Shown: one piece after another, positions 17,321 through 26,808 of the stretch | Layout: every line of letters starts with the position of its first letter | Numbering within the stretch: the stretch's first letter is position 1 | Source: an uncultured Acetatifactor sp. | GTDB taxonomy: Bacteria > Bacillota > Clostridia > Lachnospirales > Lachnospiraceae | Direction of reading: 5' to 3' | Assembly (NCBI GenBank): GCA_947629645.1 | Contig: CANREV010000004.1 | Coordinates: 1-64,000, forward strand | DNA length: 64,000 nt | Program-made: the position numbers and the translations under genes | Notes under the pieces: generated by a model | Told to the model about the DNA's origin: nothing | What the model saw: the letters and a program-made list of their open reading frames with translations, nothing else | The model's database searches: none

Positions 17321-17511
17321 CTGTCGGTTAAACGGGATGATACTGCCGCTGCAGGACAGGGCTGCCTCTCGTGCTGGTAAATGGCGGCAGTATCGTAATA
17401 GTAAAGCCCGCGCCGAGACTGCTTGAGTGACATTCATGCAGGCATGATGGTACTCATGCAGTCCGGGCCGGCTGAACTGTTGCGCAGTATCATCAAATCC
17501 TGTCGGTAAAA
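17321..17511. repeat. Structured intergenic segment with nested inverted repeats
   Basis: GATGATACTGC (17336-17346) is matched exactly by GCAGTATCATC (17484-17494). The overlapping GATACTGCCGC (17339-17349) also pairs with GCGGCAGTATC (17384-17394), so two folds compete. CTGTCGGT(T)AAA stands outside at both ends as a direct repeat. GGCTGAACTGTT inside is shared with copies at 15588 and 38548. The rest of 16960-17600 shows no gene. Confidence 0.5.
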
Positions 17512-17614
17512 TATTGTAAAATGTATATAAATATTGTAAAATCAATATCAGCGTTGGCGCAGACAGCGTCATCCGGGAACCCGTTACACAGGCAAAGAGA
17601 GGTAGTATACGATT

Positions 17615-19318
17615 ATGAAGAAAAAGATCATACCGGTCATAGTGGCGTTGTTTTTGATTTTGATCATCGGCGGAGTGGGAGTGGGGAAACTGTTGTTTGA
17701 TAAATATTCCTACAGTAAAGAAACCGTGGATCTGGCGGAATATTACGGAGTGATGGGAGACAGACTGGCCATTGTGCTCCAGGATGAGATCGTTCCTGAG
17801 CAGGCTGTGAGCCGGGACGGACACTATTATTTTGATATTGATACAGTGCATGCTTATTTGAATGAAGGTTTTTATGCGGATATGGGGGAACAGCTTCTTT
17901 TGTATACCACGGCTGCGGACACATACAGGGCGGTCATTGGAGAAAGCATCTGGCAGAGCAGTACGGAGGTACAGGATCTGGGATATGCGGTCTGCTTTGC
18001 GGAGGACGATACGCTTTATGTGGCGGCCGATTATGTAAAACTGTTCACCAATTTTTCTTATGAAGCTTTCAATGATCTCTGTATTCAGGTCTATACCCAG
18101 TGGGGACAGCGTGAACAGGCCAAGGTGGTTAAGGACACGCAGGTGCGCGTCAAGGGCGGTATCAAGAGCCCTGTCCTGAGGGAGGTCGCCGAGGGAGAGA
18201 CGGTGGAGATCTTAGACCGGATGGAGAACTGGAGTCAGGTGAAGACTTCCGATTCCGTGATCGGATATATTGAGAATAAAAGATTGTCCGAAAGTACGCA
18301 GGAGACGGAAACTCCGGTGACGGATTATGTGCCCGCGGAATACACTTCTCTTTCTATGGCCGGTAAAGTCAGTCTTGGCTGGCATGCCATAGGAGCCATA
18401 GGAGGAAATGACCAGCTGGGCGGCATGATCGCGGAGGGCAAAGGCATGAATGTGATCGCGCCCACATGGTTCAGCCTGAGCGATAACGAGGGCAATTTCC
18501 GTTCTTTCGGCACGGCTCAGTATGTGCAGCAGGCCCACAGCAGCGGTTTGAAAGTCTGGGGCGTGTGGGACAATTTTAATTATAAGAATGAGACCGGAGC
18601 GGATATCAGCAGCTATGAAATCCTGTCCTCTACCTCCAGACGGGAAAAACTGGTAAATGATATGGTAAGCGCCGCGCAGACGCTGGGACTGGACGGCATC
18701 AATATCGATTTTGAGGGGCTGACGGAAGATACCGGAGTGCACTATGTGCAGTTTTTGCGGGAATTGTCGGTGGAGTGCCGGAAAAATGCACTGGTGCTTT
18801 CCATAGATAATTATGTCCCTTTTAATTTTAATGATTTCTATCGTCTGGATATTCAGGGAGAGATTGCTGACTATGTGATCATTATGGGATATGATGAGCA
18901 TTGGCACGGCAGCAAAGATCCCGGAAGCGTGGCGAGCATCGATTATGTGTCCAATGGGCTTGCCAGGACGCTGGAACTGGTACCGGCAGAGAAGGTGATA
19001 AACGCGCTTCCTTTTTACACGATCCTGTGGAAGACAGAGGGGGCGGAAGTGACGGACGAATATATTACATTAAATAATGTAGATGAATTCCTAAAGAAGG
19101 TGAACGTTACCCCTGTGTGGGACGAGGAGACTTGTCAAAACTATGCGGAATGGCAGACAGGCTCGGTGACTAACCGGATCTGGCTGGAGGATCTGGAATC
19201 CCTGAAAGTGAAGCTGAATGTGATGAGCGCCCAGAACATTGCGGGAGTCGCGGTGTGGAGACTGGGGTACGGGACGCCCGCGGCATGGGATCTGATCAAT
19301 GCGTATTCCGGGTCCTGA
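17615..19318 (+). CDS. GH18 glycosyl hydrolase with SH3 domain, membrane-anchored
   Basis: A 567-residue protein. Residues 1-28 form a signal anchor (MKKKIIPVIVALFLILIIGG). A region like the copper-amine-oxidase-N/stalk follows, then an SH3-type domain near residues 180-235 (RVKGGIKSPVLREVAEGETVEI). The GH18 barrel fills the C-terminal half, with DGINIDFE at 360-367; Glu367 is the catalytic acid. Relatives such as SleL/YaaH/YdhD cut peptidoglycan, often in spore germination. It lies upstream of an amidase gene, which supports a cell-wall role. Confidence 0.9.
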   Translation: MKKKIIPVIVALFLILIIGGVGVGKLLFDKYSYSKETVDLAEYYGVMGDRLAIVLQDEIVPEQAVSRDGHYYFDIDTVHAYLNEGFYADMGEQLLLYTTAADTYRAVIGESIWQSSTEVQDLGYAVCFAEDDTLYVAADYVKLFTNFSYEAFNDLCIQVYTQWGQREQAKVVKDTQVRVKGGIKSPVLREVAEGETVEILDRMENWSQVKTSDSVIGYIENKRLSESTQETETPVTDYVPAEYTSLSMAGKVSLGWHAIGAIGGNDQLGGMIAEGKGMNVIAPTWFSLSDNEGNFRSFGTAQYVQQAHSSGLKVWGVWDNFNYKNETGADISSYEILSSTSRREKLVNDMVSAAQTLGLDGINIDFEGLTEDTGVHYVQFLRELSVECRKNALVLSIDNYVPFNFNDFYRLDIQGEIADYVIIMGYDEHWHGSKDPGSVASIDYVSNGLARTLELVPAEKVINALPFYTILWKTEGAEVTDEYITLNNVDEFLKKVNVTPVWDEETCQNYAEWQTGSVTNRIWLEDLESLKVKLNVMSAQNIAGVAVWRLGYGTPAAWDLINAYSGS

Positions 19319-19415
19319 GATTTATGTTTGCCCGGTAATTTTACAAAACATCTGTCGAATGAATGTGGAATGCAGGTGCATATATTGATTATAACAGGAC
19401 ATCAGAAGGTGAAAG

Positions 19416-20150
19416 ATGGGTAAAATTACATTGAAAAAATGGGACCAGAACCAGAAACAGACTTTTTTTGCTGCAATGACAATCGCCCTTATCCTGCTTT
19501 CTTCGTTTGCGCTTGGAAGAGGGGCGGCCGCTTACGCCGGAGGAAATCAGGCTCAGACGGACAACGGTAAAATCTGCGTGGTAATTGATGCAGGGCACGG
19601 CGGCGCAGACCCCGGAAAAGTAGGCATAAATGGCGCCCAGGAAAAAGACATCAATCTGCAGATTGCGAAATATCTGAAGCAATATCTGGAGGCCAGCGAT
19701 ATCGAAGTGGTGATGACCAGAGAAGAAGACGCGGGGCTGAATGATCCGGATGCATCCAACAAAAAAGTACAGGATATGAAAAGGCGCATTGCGCTTATAG
19801 ACGAGTCGGCTCCTGCGCTTACAGTGAGTATTCATCAAAACAGTTATCCGGAAGAATATGTTCACGGAGCTCAGGTGTTCTACTATACGGGCAGCAAAGA
19901 AGGATCGGCGCTTGCCCGGAGTATTCAGGAGCAGATGGTAAAGCTGCTTGATCCTGAAAACAAACGGCAGATTAAGGCGAACGACAGTTATTATCTGCTG
20001 AAAAAAACGGGGATCCCCATTGTGATCGTGGAATGCGGTTTCCTCTCCAACAGTGAAGAGGCAAAGAAACTTTGTACCGAAGAGTACCAGAAAGAGGCCG
20101 CATGGGCGATACATATGGGGATCCTTCGCTATCTGAACGCGCGTCAATAA
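19416..20150 (+). CDS. N-acetylmuramoyl-L-alanine amidase, CwlD-like
   Basis: A 244-residue Amidase_3 enzyme with an N-terminal signal anchor (residues 18-40). Zinc-binding and catalytic motifs are IDAGHGGADPG, the later SIHQNS, and IVECGFLSN with the catalytic glutamate. It cleaves the bond between muramic acid and the stem peptide. The size and single-domain form fit CwlD, which in spore formers helps make cortex muramic lactam. AAGGTG precedes the ATG. Confidence 0.9.
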   Translation: MGKITLKKWDQNQKQTFFAAMTIALILLSSFALGRGAAAYAGGNQAQTDNGKICVVIDAGHGGADPGKVGINGAQEKDINLQIAKYLKQYLEASDIEVVMTREEDAGLNDPDASNKKVQDMKRRIALIDESAPALTVSIHQNSYPEEYVHGAQVFYYTGSKEGSALARSIQEQMVKLLDPENKRQIKANDSYYLLKKTGIPIVIVECGFLSNSEEAKKLCTEEYQKEAAWAIHMGILRYLNARQ

Positions 20151-20161
20151 TGATTGTGCAG

Positions 20162-20190
20162 AGGATTAATGTATGATATAATGACCGCAA
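20162..20190 (+). promoter_or_regulatory. Promoter before tsaC
   Basis: TTGTGC (about 20155-20160), 17 bp, and TATAAT with TGA before it (TGATATAAT, extended -10) at about 20173-20183. GACC follows the -10 as in the recurring element at 4181. Confidence 0.55.
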
Positions 20191-20262
20191 AAGAAAAACA
20201 AGCTAAATAAAAATATCGAAACGATTCCAAACAGAAAGAGGGAGCGCGAAAGCGCTGAAAAA

Positions 20263-21327
20263 ATGGACACTAAAATTATAAGGATAGAGTCGGAACAATT
20301 TCCTTTTTCCCCGAAGGATGAAGAAATTCTTCGACAGGCCGGAGAAGTGTTAAAAAACGGCGGACTGGTGGCTTTCCCCACGGAAACTGTGTACGGACTG
20401 GGAGGAGACGGGCTGAATCGGGAGTCCTCGAAAAAAATTTATGCGGCAAAAGGGCGGCCTTCGGACAATCCGCTGATTGTTCACATCTGCCGTTTGGAAG
20501 ATATAGGACGGATAGTCAAAGATTTCCCTGAAGCGGCAAAAAAGGCGGCGTCAGCATTCTGGCCGGGCCCCCTGACAATGATCCTGCCAAAATCGGACGC
20601 TGTACCATCGGAAACCACCGGCGGCCTGGATACGGTGGCGGTCCGCTTCCCTTCCCATCCGGCGGCGAGAAAGCTGATCGAATACGGAGGCGGTTATGTC
20701 GCCGCTCCCAGCGCCAATCTTTCAGGCAAACCCAGTCCTACCGCGGCAAAATATGTGATCGAGGATCTGGACGGGAGAGTGGATATGATCCTGGACGGCG
20801 GAGGAAGCGTCATCGGGCTGGAATCTACTATCGTAGATATGTCTGTGACGCCGCCGCGGATTCTGAGGCCGGGATTTATAACTTTCAGGATGCTGGAAGC
20901 AGTGTTGGGAAAAGTTGACATAGATGTCACAATCATAGAGCCGGACAGCGACCAGGCGCCGAAAGCGCCCGGCATGAAGTACCGCCATTATGCACCGAAG
21001 GGGATATTGACTATTGTGGAAGGCGCTCCCGGGAAGGTAGTGGAGTATGTGAACCGCAAGGCGGCTATGGATAAAGCGGCGGGGGAGAAAACGGGAGTCA
21101 TTGCGTCCGATGATTATGCAAAAGGTTACCGCGCCGATGCGGTGAAGCGGGTAGGCAGCCGCAGGGAGGAAGAGAGCATTGCCAGAAACCTGTTTACGGT
21201 GCTTCGGGAATTTGACGATGAAGGTGTGACAAAAATATATTCGGAAAGTTTTGAAAGCCAGGGTTTGGGACAGGCTGTTATGAACCGACTGCTGAAAGCC
21301 GCGGGCCACAGAGTAGTCAAAGTCTGA
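20263..21327 (+). CDS. tsaC: L-threonylcarbamoyladenylate synthase (Sua5/YwlC type)
   Basis: A 354-residue enzyme that makes threonylcarbamoyl-AMP from threonine, bicarbonate and ATP for the t6A modification of tRNA. The YrdC domain (residues about 18-205) shows GGLVAFPTETVYGLGGDG, KGRPSDNPLIVHI and the AAPSANLSGKPSPT loop. A Sua5 domain forms the C-terminal third, after the conserved PGMKYRHYAPKG linker. Its length fits the two-domain Sua5 form, not short TsaC. The next gene is rpiB. Confidence 0.94.
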   Translation: MDTKIIRIESEQFPFSPKDEEILRQAGEVLKNGGLVAFPTETVYGLGGDGLNRESSKKIYAAKGRPSDNPLIVHICRLEDIGRIVKDFPEAAKKAASAFWPGPLTMILPKSDAVPSETTGGLDTVAVRFPSHPAARKLIEYGGGYVAAPSANLSGKPSPTAAKYVIEDLDGRVDMILDGGGSVIGLESTIVDMSVTPPRILRPGFITFRMLEAVLGKVDIDVTIIEPDSDQAPKAPGMKYRHYAPKGILTIVEGAPGKVVEYVNRKAAMDKAAGEKTGVIASDDYAKGYRADAVKRVGSRREEESIARNLFTVLREFDDEGVTKIYSESFESQGLGQAVMNRLLKAAGHRVVKV

Positions 21328-21399
21328 CATAGATACGGCCCGGCTGATATAAAATAATTAAATTTGTGATAAACGCATGCCGGAAACATAAGGACGGGC

Positions 21400-21858
21400 T
21401 TGCGGGAAATCGGAGGAATGAGTGAAAATATGGTAGCCATCGGAAGCGACCACGGAGGATTTGAATTAAAACAGAGAGTGGTCAGGTATTTGGAAGAGAA
21501 AGGGATCCCCTGCAAGGATATGGGATGTTATGGCAAAGAGAGCTGTGATTATCCTGTTTACGGACATGCCGTGGCAAAAGCCGTTGCCAGGGGAGAATGT
21601 GAGAAAGGGATCGTGATTTGTACCACCGGGATCGGCATCAGCATTTCGGCCAACAAGGTAAAAGGCGTGCGCTGCGCGCTCTGCTCGGATACTTTTTCAG
21701 CCAGAATGACAAGGCTGCATAATGATGCCAATGTGCTTGCTCTGGGAGCCGGAATCGTGGGTGAAAATCTTGCGCTTGCTATCGTGGAAACCTTCCTGAA
21801 CACGGAATTTTCGGGGGAAGAGCGCCATCAAAGAAGAATTGATCTGATCGAAAAGTGA
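21400..21858 (+). CDS. rpiB: Ribose-5-phosphate isomerase B
   Basis: An enzyme of about 150 residues that interconverts ribose 5-phosphate and ribulose 5-phosphate. IGSDHGGFELK at the start, the catalytic-cysteine segment CTTGIGISISANK and the HNDANVLALGAGIVG segment are diagnostic. The start is uncertain: TTG 21400 has AAGGA five bases upstream; ATG 21418 is too close to GGAGG; ATG 21430 fits the family N-terminus best but is 13 bases from GGAGG. It lies between tsaC and a cell-wall hydrolase gene. Confidence 0.92.
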   Translation: MREIGGMSENMVAIGSDHGGFELKQRVVRYLEEKGIPCKDMGCYGKESCDYPVYGHAVAKAVARGECEKGIVICTTGIGISISANKVKGVRCALCSDTFSARMTRLHNDANVLALGAGIVGENLALAIVETFLNTEFSGEERHQRRIDLIEK

Positions 21859-21882
21859 CGGGAAAGGACAGGGTTTGACGAG

Positions 21883-23052
21883 TTGAAAAGCAGTGGGAAG
21901 ACAGCGGTATTATGGATCATAACGTTTCTTGCCGTAGCGGTTCCTTTTTCCTTTCATGTCCTGAAAGTATCCGCCACTTCCGCCACGCAGCAGAAGATCG
22001 AGGACGCGGAGAACAATAAGGCGGCGCTGGAGGGACAGCTGGATGCTACGCAGAATGAACTGGGAGAGCTTCAGGGAGAGAGCAGCAGCCTGAAGAAAGA
22101 ACTGGGGAATCTCAACCAGCAATTATCCCAGGTGTCGGATAATCTGGAAGAGCTGGAACGCCGGATCAGAATAAAAGAACAGGAGATCATTGACGCCCAG
22201 ACCGCTTTGGAAGAAGCGAAGGAAACGGAACAATGGCAGCATGACTGTATGGTGGCAAGAGTGCGCTCCATGTATGAAATGCAGGAAAAAAGTTATCTCA
22301 ACGCACTGTTAAGTTCGGGAAATTTGTCCGAAGTTCTCAACGCGGCGGACTATTTTACAAAGATTGCGGATTACGATCAGAAAAAGATGCAGGAGTATCA
22401 GTTGAACAGACAGCTGATCGAGGAGCAGGAAGCGATGCTGCGGCAGGAGCGCACGGATCTGGAAAATCTGAAGACGCAGGCGGAGATGGAGAAGAGCAAG
22501 GTCTCCGGCCTGATCAGCCAGACTTCCAATTCTATTGCCCGATATGCGGATGATATAGCAGCGGCGGAAAAGCGGGCGCTGGAGTTTGAGGCGCAGATTA
22601 AAAAACAGGATGAAAATATTGAAGCGCTGAAGAAGCAGTACGCGGAGGAACTGGCCATGTCTCAGGCGGCGGCCAACGCGGCGTGGAGGGATATTTCCGA
22701 AGTGACATTTGACGAGGGAGACCGATATCTTTTGGCGAACCTGATCTACTGTGAAGCGGGGGGCGAATCTTATGAGGGACAGCTTGCCGTTGGAAGTGTG
22801 GTGATCAACAGGGTGCTGAGTTCCAAATATCCCGATTCGGTGGTGGGCGTGATCTATCAGGGCGGGCAGTTTTCACCTGTGGCGAGCGGGCGTCTGGATC
22901 TGGCGCTTGCCGCAAACAGGGCTACTGCCCGGTGCTATCAGGCGGCGGACGAGGCTATGTCCGGCGTGACCAACGTGGGGTCCTGCGTGTACTTCAGGAC
23001 TCCGGTGGAAGGACTGGAAGGAATCCGCATAGGAGGACATATTTTTTATTAA
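21883..23052 (+). CDS. Coiled-coil cell-wall hydrolase with SleB-type domain
   Basis: A 389-residue exported protein. A signal sequence (residues 8-32) is followed by a long PcsB-like coiled coil (about 35-275, with the hinge RVRSMYEMQEKSYLNALLSSGNL shortened here to RVRSMYEMQ) and a C-terminal Hydrolase_2/SleB domain (LANLIYCEAGGESYEGQLAV, then VINRVLS). Coiled coils of this type often hold the hydrolase inactive until a division or sporulation signal; that is inference here. The start appears to be TTG 21883; no ATG lies nearby. Confidence 0.85.
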   Translation: MKSSGKTAVLWIITFLAVAVPFSFHVLKVSATSATQQKIEDAENNKAALEGQLDATQNELGELQGESSSLKKELGNLNQQLSQVSDNLEELERRIRIKEQEIIDAQTALEEAKETEQWQHDCMVARVRSMYEMQEKSYLNALLSSGNLSEVLNAADYFTKIADYDQKKMQEYQLNRQLIEEQEAMLRQERTDLENLKTQAEMEKSKVSGLISQTSNSIARYADDIAAAEKRALEFEAQIKKQDENIEALKKQYAEELAMSQAAANAAWRDISEVTFDEGDRYLLANLIYCEAGGESYEGQLAVGSVVINRVLSSKYPDSVVGVIYQGGQFSPVASGRLDLALAANRATARCYQAADEAMSGVTNVGSCVYFRTPVEGLEGIRIGGHIFY

Positions 23053-23104
23053 ATTGGCAGGATACGGGCAATGGGACTTTAAAATCCGGCGAAACAGGAA
23101 ACGT

Positions 23105-23584
23105 CTATAATCCCAGCCTGTCCAGACGGGATTGAAGCCGGTCAAATTTATCCCGGTAGATCATTGAGAGCAGATGGTTCAGACTGCGAAGGCAGGATGT
23201 CATCTGCTCTTTTGTGATCAGATCCCGCTCCATGGCTTCCGCAAGCTCGTCCAGATCCGCTACTTCCATGCGCCCGTCGGGATAGAGGACCACATCAGCC
23301 AAAAGGTCAGTGACGATCAGGGAATGATTTTCTTCGTCCGCCTCAAATTCCACGATATCGCAGTACCAGCGCAGCAAAGAACCGTCCGGCCGATACATCT
23401 TGCTGACCTTTAAGCCCTCTCGCAGAAAGTAACAGGAACATCCGTGGGAAAACTCGGTCTTGGGATTCAGCGTGTTCCATTTGGTGATAATAAACTCATC
23501 GTTTTGTTCCACGATCACATCGTCCTTTAACAGAACCGTTTCGGGAGGAATGATTCTTTTGCGGTACAGTGTCTCAATACTCAT
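23105..23584 (-). CDS. DUF402 protein
   Basis: A 159-residue soluble protein with the DUF402 fold, which hydrolyses nucleoside tri/diphosphates in some relatives (Ntdp). The segment LLRWYCDIVEFEAD and LVTDLLADVVLYPDGRMEV-type pattern (here IVTDLLADVVLYPDGRM) with the aspartates that bind metal are visible. The start overlaps the end of the upstream acetyltransferase gene by 11 bases, suggesting translational coupling. The precise substrate is unknown. Confidence 0.85.
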   Translation of the reverse strand: MSIETLYRKRIIPPETVLLKDDVIVEQNDEFIITKWNTLNPKTEFSHGCSCYFLREGLKVSKMYRPDGSLLRWYCDIVEFEADEENHSLIVTDLLADVVLYPDGRMEVADLDELAEAMERDLITKEQMTSCLRSLNHLLSMIYRDKFDRLQSRLDRLGL

Positions 23585-24149
23585 TTTCTGCTCTTCCTTT
23601 TTTCTGATATCTTGTGTGCAGTGCGGGAAAGGGAATAAAAGGGCTGGGAGGGATGGTGTGGGGGCACAGTTCCTTTTCCATCCAGATCATATCGCTCCAT
23701 GCGTCCCGCTTAAAGCCCGAACCGTGAAAATGGGCAACGGTCTGATAACCGAAGCTTTCGTGGAAAGCGATGCTTGCTGGATTGGGATAGGCGATGCAGG
23801 CGCAGAGATTACAGATATGCTGTTGGGCGAGAATCTCCTCCAATGCGGTATACAATGCCCTGCCGATACCCTTATGGTGAATCCCCTCTTTGACGTAAAT
23901 GGAAGTCTCAACGGACCAGTCGTAGGCGTCCCGCTCCTTGAAAGCGGAGGCATAGGTATAACCGAGGATCTCTCCCGCTTCTTCCGCCGCCAGGTAGGGA
24001 TATCTTGCCAGAGTGTGACAAATCCGTTGTGTAAACTCTTCCACTGTGGGGATCCGGTATTCAAAGGTGATGGAAGAATTGGTTATGTAGGGTGCGTAAA
24101 TCTGCAAAAGCTGCGGGGCGTCTTCGGCAGCCGCAATGCGGATCTCCAT
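23574..24149 (-). CDS. GNAT acetyltransferase, phosphinothricin-acetyltransferase-like
   Basis: A 191-residue GNAT protein. MEIRIAAAEDAPQLLQIYAPYI and SITFEYRIPTVEEF resemble PAT/YwnH enzymes. The acetyl-CoA loop is HHKGIGRALY, followed by NPASIAFHESFGYQTV. The substrate is probably a small amine or amino acid analogue, not certain. AAGGAGG lies upstream of ATG 24149; an in-frame ATG at 24224 has no ribosome site. The C-terminal 30 residues after WMEKELC are an unusual proline-rich extension. Confidence 0.88.
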   Translation of the reverse strand: MEIRIAAAEDAPQLLQIYAPYITNSSITFEYRIPTVEEFTQRICHTLARYPYLAAEEAGEILGYTYASAFKERDAYDWSVETSIYVKEGIHHKGIGRALYTALEEILAQQHICNLCACIAYPNPASIAFHESFGYQTVAHFHGSGFKRDAWSDMIWMEKELCPHTIPPSPFIPFPALHTRYQKKGRAENEY

Positions 24150-24303
24150 GATGTGCCTCCTTATCCGATGCGCGGCCCGGGTCAGCCGGAGCGCATTTTT
24201 TTGAAAGTCAGGATATTTGTTCAAATACTACAGCCATATCATAAATAAGTCAATCAAATTTCACTATAATTTGTAAAAATGTAGGAATTTATATAGTAAA
24301 TTC

Positions 24304-24332
24304 TGGACATTTTTACCTAAATTAGTTATACT
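24304..24332 (+). promoter_or_regulatory. ATP synthase operon promoter
   Basis: TGGACA (24304-24309), 17 bp, TATACT (24327-24332), about 30 bases before the first gene. The region 24200-24330 is very AT-rich. Confidence 0.75.
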
Positions 24333-24363
24333 ATATAGGACGTACTTAAAACGAGGCGGCACA

Positions 24364-24678
24364 ATGAAGCAACCGAAAAAGAATGATAATAGTGTGGCTC
24401 AGGCTTTGGTAATGGTGATGCAGTTTGGCATCAATATGCTGGTGCCGATCTGCCTGATGTCGGCGCTTGGCATCTGGCTGGACAAAAAGTTCGGCACTTC
24501 TTTCTGGATGATCCTTTTGTTTTTCGCGGGCGCGTTGGCGGGAGGCCAGAATGTATACTGCATGGCAAAACAGGTTTATGGAAAAGACGGGCGAAAGCCG
24601 GATCAGGAGAGGACGCCTGATGCGTCTGGCAGGGAGTGCGGGCGTTTTGGTGAAGAGGATGGAGAGACTGAAAAATAA
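24364..24678 (+). CDS. AtpZ-like ATP synthase accessory membrane protein
   Basis: A 104-residue protein with two transmembrane helices (about residues 15-40 and 48-68) joined by the GIWLDKKFGTS loop, typical of the AtpZ/AtpI-related proteins at the head of F-ATPase operons. These proteins are linked to ion uptake or assembly of the c-ring. The C-terminus is charged. It overlaps the next gene by 59 bases. Confidence 0.8.
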   Translation: MKQPKKNDNSVAQALVMVMQFGINMLVPICLMSALGIWLDKKFGTSFWMILLFFAGALAGGQNVYCMAKQVYGKDGRKPDQERTPDASGRECGRFGEEDGETEK

Positions 24679-25141
24679 AAACAGAACGCTTTTGGAACTG
24701 CAGGCCGGCATTGTGTTCTTTGGTATTGTCTGTCAGCTCGCGGGCAGTCTGATCGCAGAGCGGCAGGGATATTACGCTGGGAGTTTATGGTTTGGCATTC
24801 TGATGGCGCTTGCGGCCAGCGTACACATGCTTCGCACGCTGGACCGGGCGCTGGATTGCGGTCCGGACGCCTCAAGGATGATCTTCAAAGGTTATCTGTT
24901 CCGCTATGCTTTTTTGACGTTTGTACTGGCGGTGACCATGGTCACGAAAGTCATGAATCCCCTGATCTTATTTATGGGGTATATGAGTTTGAAAGTAGCG
25001 GCGTTTTTACAGCCGATTACCCATAGGTTATTTAATAAATTATTTCATGAAACGGATCCCGTCCCTGTCCCGCTGTCGGATGAGGAAGAGACCGCCGGGG
25101 AGGAAAAAGCATCCCCGGAAGAGACTTCTCAAAGAAGTTAG
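24620..25141 (+). CDS. atpI: ATP synthase subunit I-like protein
   Basis: A 173-residue protein with four predicted transmembrane helices and an acidic C-terminal tail. Its position before atpB and its size fit subunit I, which helps assemble the c-ring. The ATG at 24620 is preceded by AGGAGAGG; the frame is open further upstream to 24551 but overlaps the previous gene. Sequence motifs are weak, so the name rests mainly on position and topology. Confidence 0.7.
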   Translation: MRLAGSAGVLVKRMERLKNKNRTLLELQAGIVFFGIVCQLAGSLIAERQGYYAGSLWFGILMALAASVHMLRTLDRALDCGPDASRMIFKGYLFRYAFLTFVLAVTMVTKVMNPLILFMGYMSLKVAAFLQPITHRLFNKLFHETDPVPVPLSDEEETAGEEKASPEETSQRS

Positions 25142-25179
25142 GACTTAGCTGTAAAATCCGATGAAGAGGAGGTGAAATT

Positions 25180-25917
25180 ATGGAACATGGCATTTTGTTA
25201 TCCGGCGCCGACATTGATTTTATGGTTCATGGAGTCGCAAAGTATTCCTTCTTTGGTCATGAGGTATGGATAACAACGACACATGTGTGCGTCCTGATTA
25301 TCATGCTGATACTGGTCGGTTTTGCCATTGCCGCCAACAGAGCGATCGCAAAAGCCTCTGAAGTGCCCTCGGGCTTTCAGAATGTGGTGGAGCTGATCGT
25401 GGAAAAGCTGGATGGCATTGTGGACGGCCCGATGGGGAAAGCTGCTCCGAAGTTTTATAATTACATCGGAACAATCTTTATTTTCATATTGTTCAGCAAC
25501 ATATCAGGATTGCTGGGTCTTAGGCCGCCTACAGCCGATTACGGCGTAACGCTGCCGTTGGGCGTTTTGACGTTTGTGCTGATCCATTTTAACAAGATCA
25601 AATATCAGAAGCCCATGACGATCTGGAAAGATATGTGTTCACCGCTGCCGCCCTGGCTGCCCGTCTGGCTGCCCATCAATGTGATCAGCAATATTGCGGT
25701 GCCGATCTCATTGTCCCTGCGTTTGTTTGCAAACGTGCTGTCGGGAACAGTCATGATGGCGCTGATCTATGGGCTTTTAAAGTGGATCGCCCTCGCCTGG
25801 CCCGCGGCGCTGCATGTGTACTTTGATCTGTTCTCAGGAGCGATCCAGACTTATGTATTCTGTATGCTGACTATGACCTATATCTCGAATGAGATTGGCG
25901 ACGGCACACGCCGTTAG
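25180..25917 (+). CDS. atpB: ATP synthase subunit a
   Basis: A 245-residue membrane stator of the F0 motor. The essential arginine lies in ISLSLRLFANVLSG, and the final helix has the conserved FSGAIQTYVFCMLTMTYI. Five or six helices are visible. It forms the ion half-channels facing the c-ring. AGGAGG precedes the ATG. Confidence 0.96.
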   Translation: MEHGILLSGADIDFMVHGVAKYSFFGHEVWITTTHVCVLIIMLILVGFAIAANRAIAKASEVPSGFQNVVELIVEKLDGIVDGPMGKAAPKFYNYIGTIFIFILFSNISGLLGLRPPTADYGVTLPLGVLTFVLIHFNKIKYQKPMTIWKDMCSPLPPWLPVWLPINVISNIAVPISLSLRLFANVLSGTVMMALIYGLLKWIALAWPAALHVYFDLFSGAIQTYVFCMLTMTYISNEIGDGTRR

Positions 25918-25939
25918 GTAAAAATTAAAACTCACATGA

Positions 25940-26215
<276 letters not shown>

Positions 26216-26265
26216 TCTATGAAGAAAAGACGCTTAGATTTAGATAGGCAGAAAGGAGGTAAAGA

Positions 26266-26808
26266 ATGATACTTTTAACAGGAGGCGAGTCCATGGAGAG
26301 ACTGTTCGATCTGGACTGGCAGCTTCTGGCTGATTCCTGTCTGATGATCATCGCCATCTTTTTCCTGTTTCTGGCATTGAGCTACTTCCTGTTCAATCCT
26401 GCCAGAAAGCTCCTGAACAGCCGTAAGGAAAAGATTCAGGATGAATTGGAGACTGCTAAGAAGGACATGGAGGATGCCCGGAGTTTAAAAGCTCAATATG
26501 AGAGCAAACTTCAGGACATTGATAAGGAAGCTGAGAGCATACTGAGCGAAGCGCGCAAAAAAGCGCTGAACAATGAGAATCAGATCATTGCCAAGGCGAA
26601 GGAAGAGGCGGCTGCCATCCTTGCGAGAGCGCGCACGGAAGCTGAGCTTGAAAAGCAGAAGATGTCCGATGAAGTAAAGAAAGAAATGATTTCCATTGCC
26701 GCCCTTATGGCCGGAAAGGTGGTATCCGCATCCATCGATACTACCGTGCAGAATCAGTTGATTGATGAAACCTTGAAGGAAATGGGTGATAAAACATGGC
26801 TAAGTTAG
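26266..26808 (+). CDS. atpF: ATP synthase subunit b
   Basis: A 180-residue peripheral-stalk protein: one N-terminal membrane helix (about residues 20-42, ending FNPARKLLNSRKEK) and a long charged helix for dimerisation. The strong AAAGGAGG site fits ATG 26266. A second in-frame ATG at 26293 would give a form 9 residues shorter. It overlaps atpH by 13 bases. Confidence 0.93.
   Translation: MILLTGGESMERLFDLDWQLLADSCLMIIAIFFLFLALSYFLFNPARKLLNSRKEKIQDELETAKKDMEDARSLKAQYESKLQDIDKEAESILSEARKKALNNENQIIAKAKEEAAAILARARTEAELEKQKMSDEVKKEMISIAALMAGKVVSASIDTTVQNQLIDETLKEMGDKTWLS

Noticed and set aside
17149-17331. 60-codon open frame
   Set aside because: It has no ribosome site, no protein-like pattern and lies in a spacer of repeats and structures.
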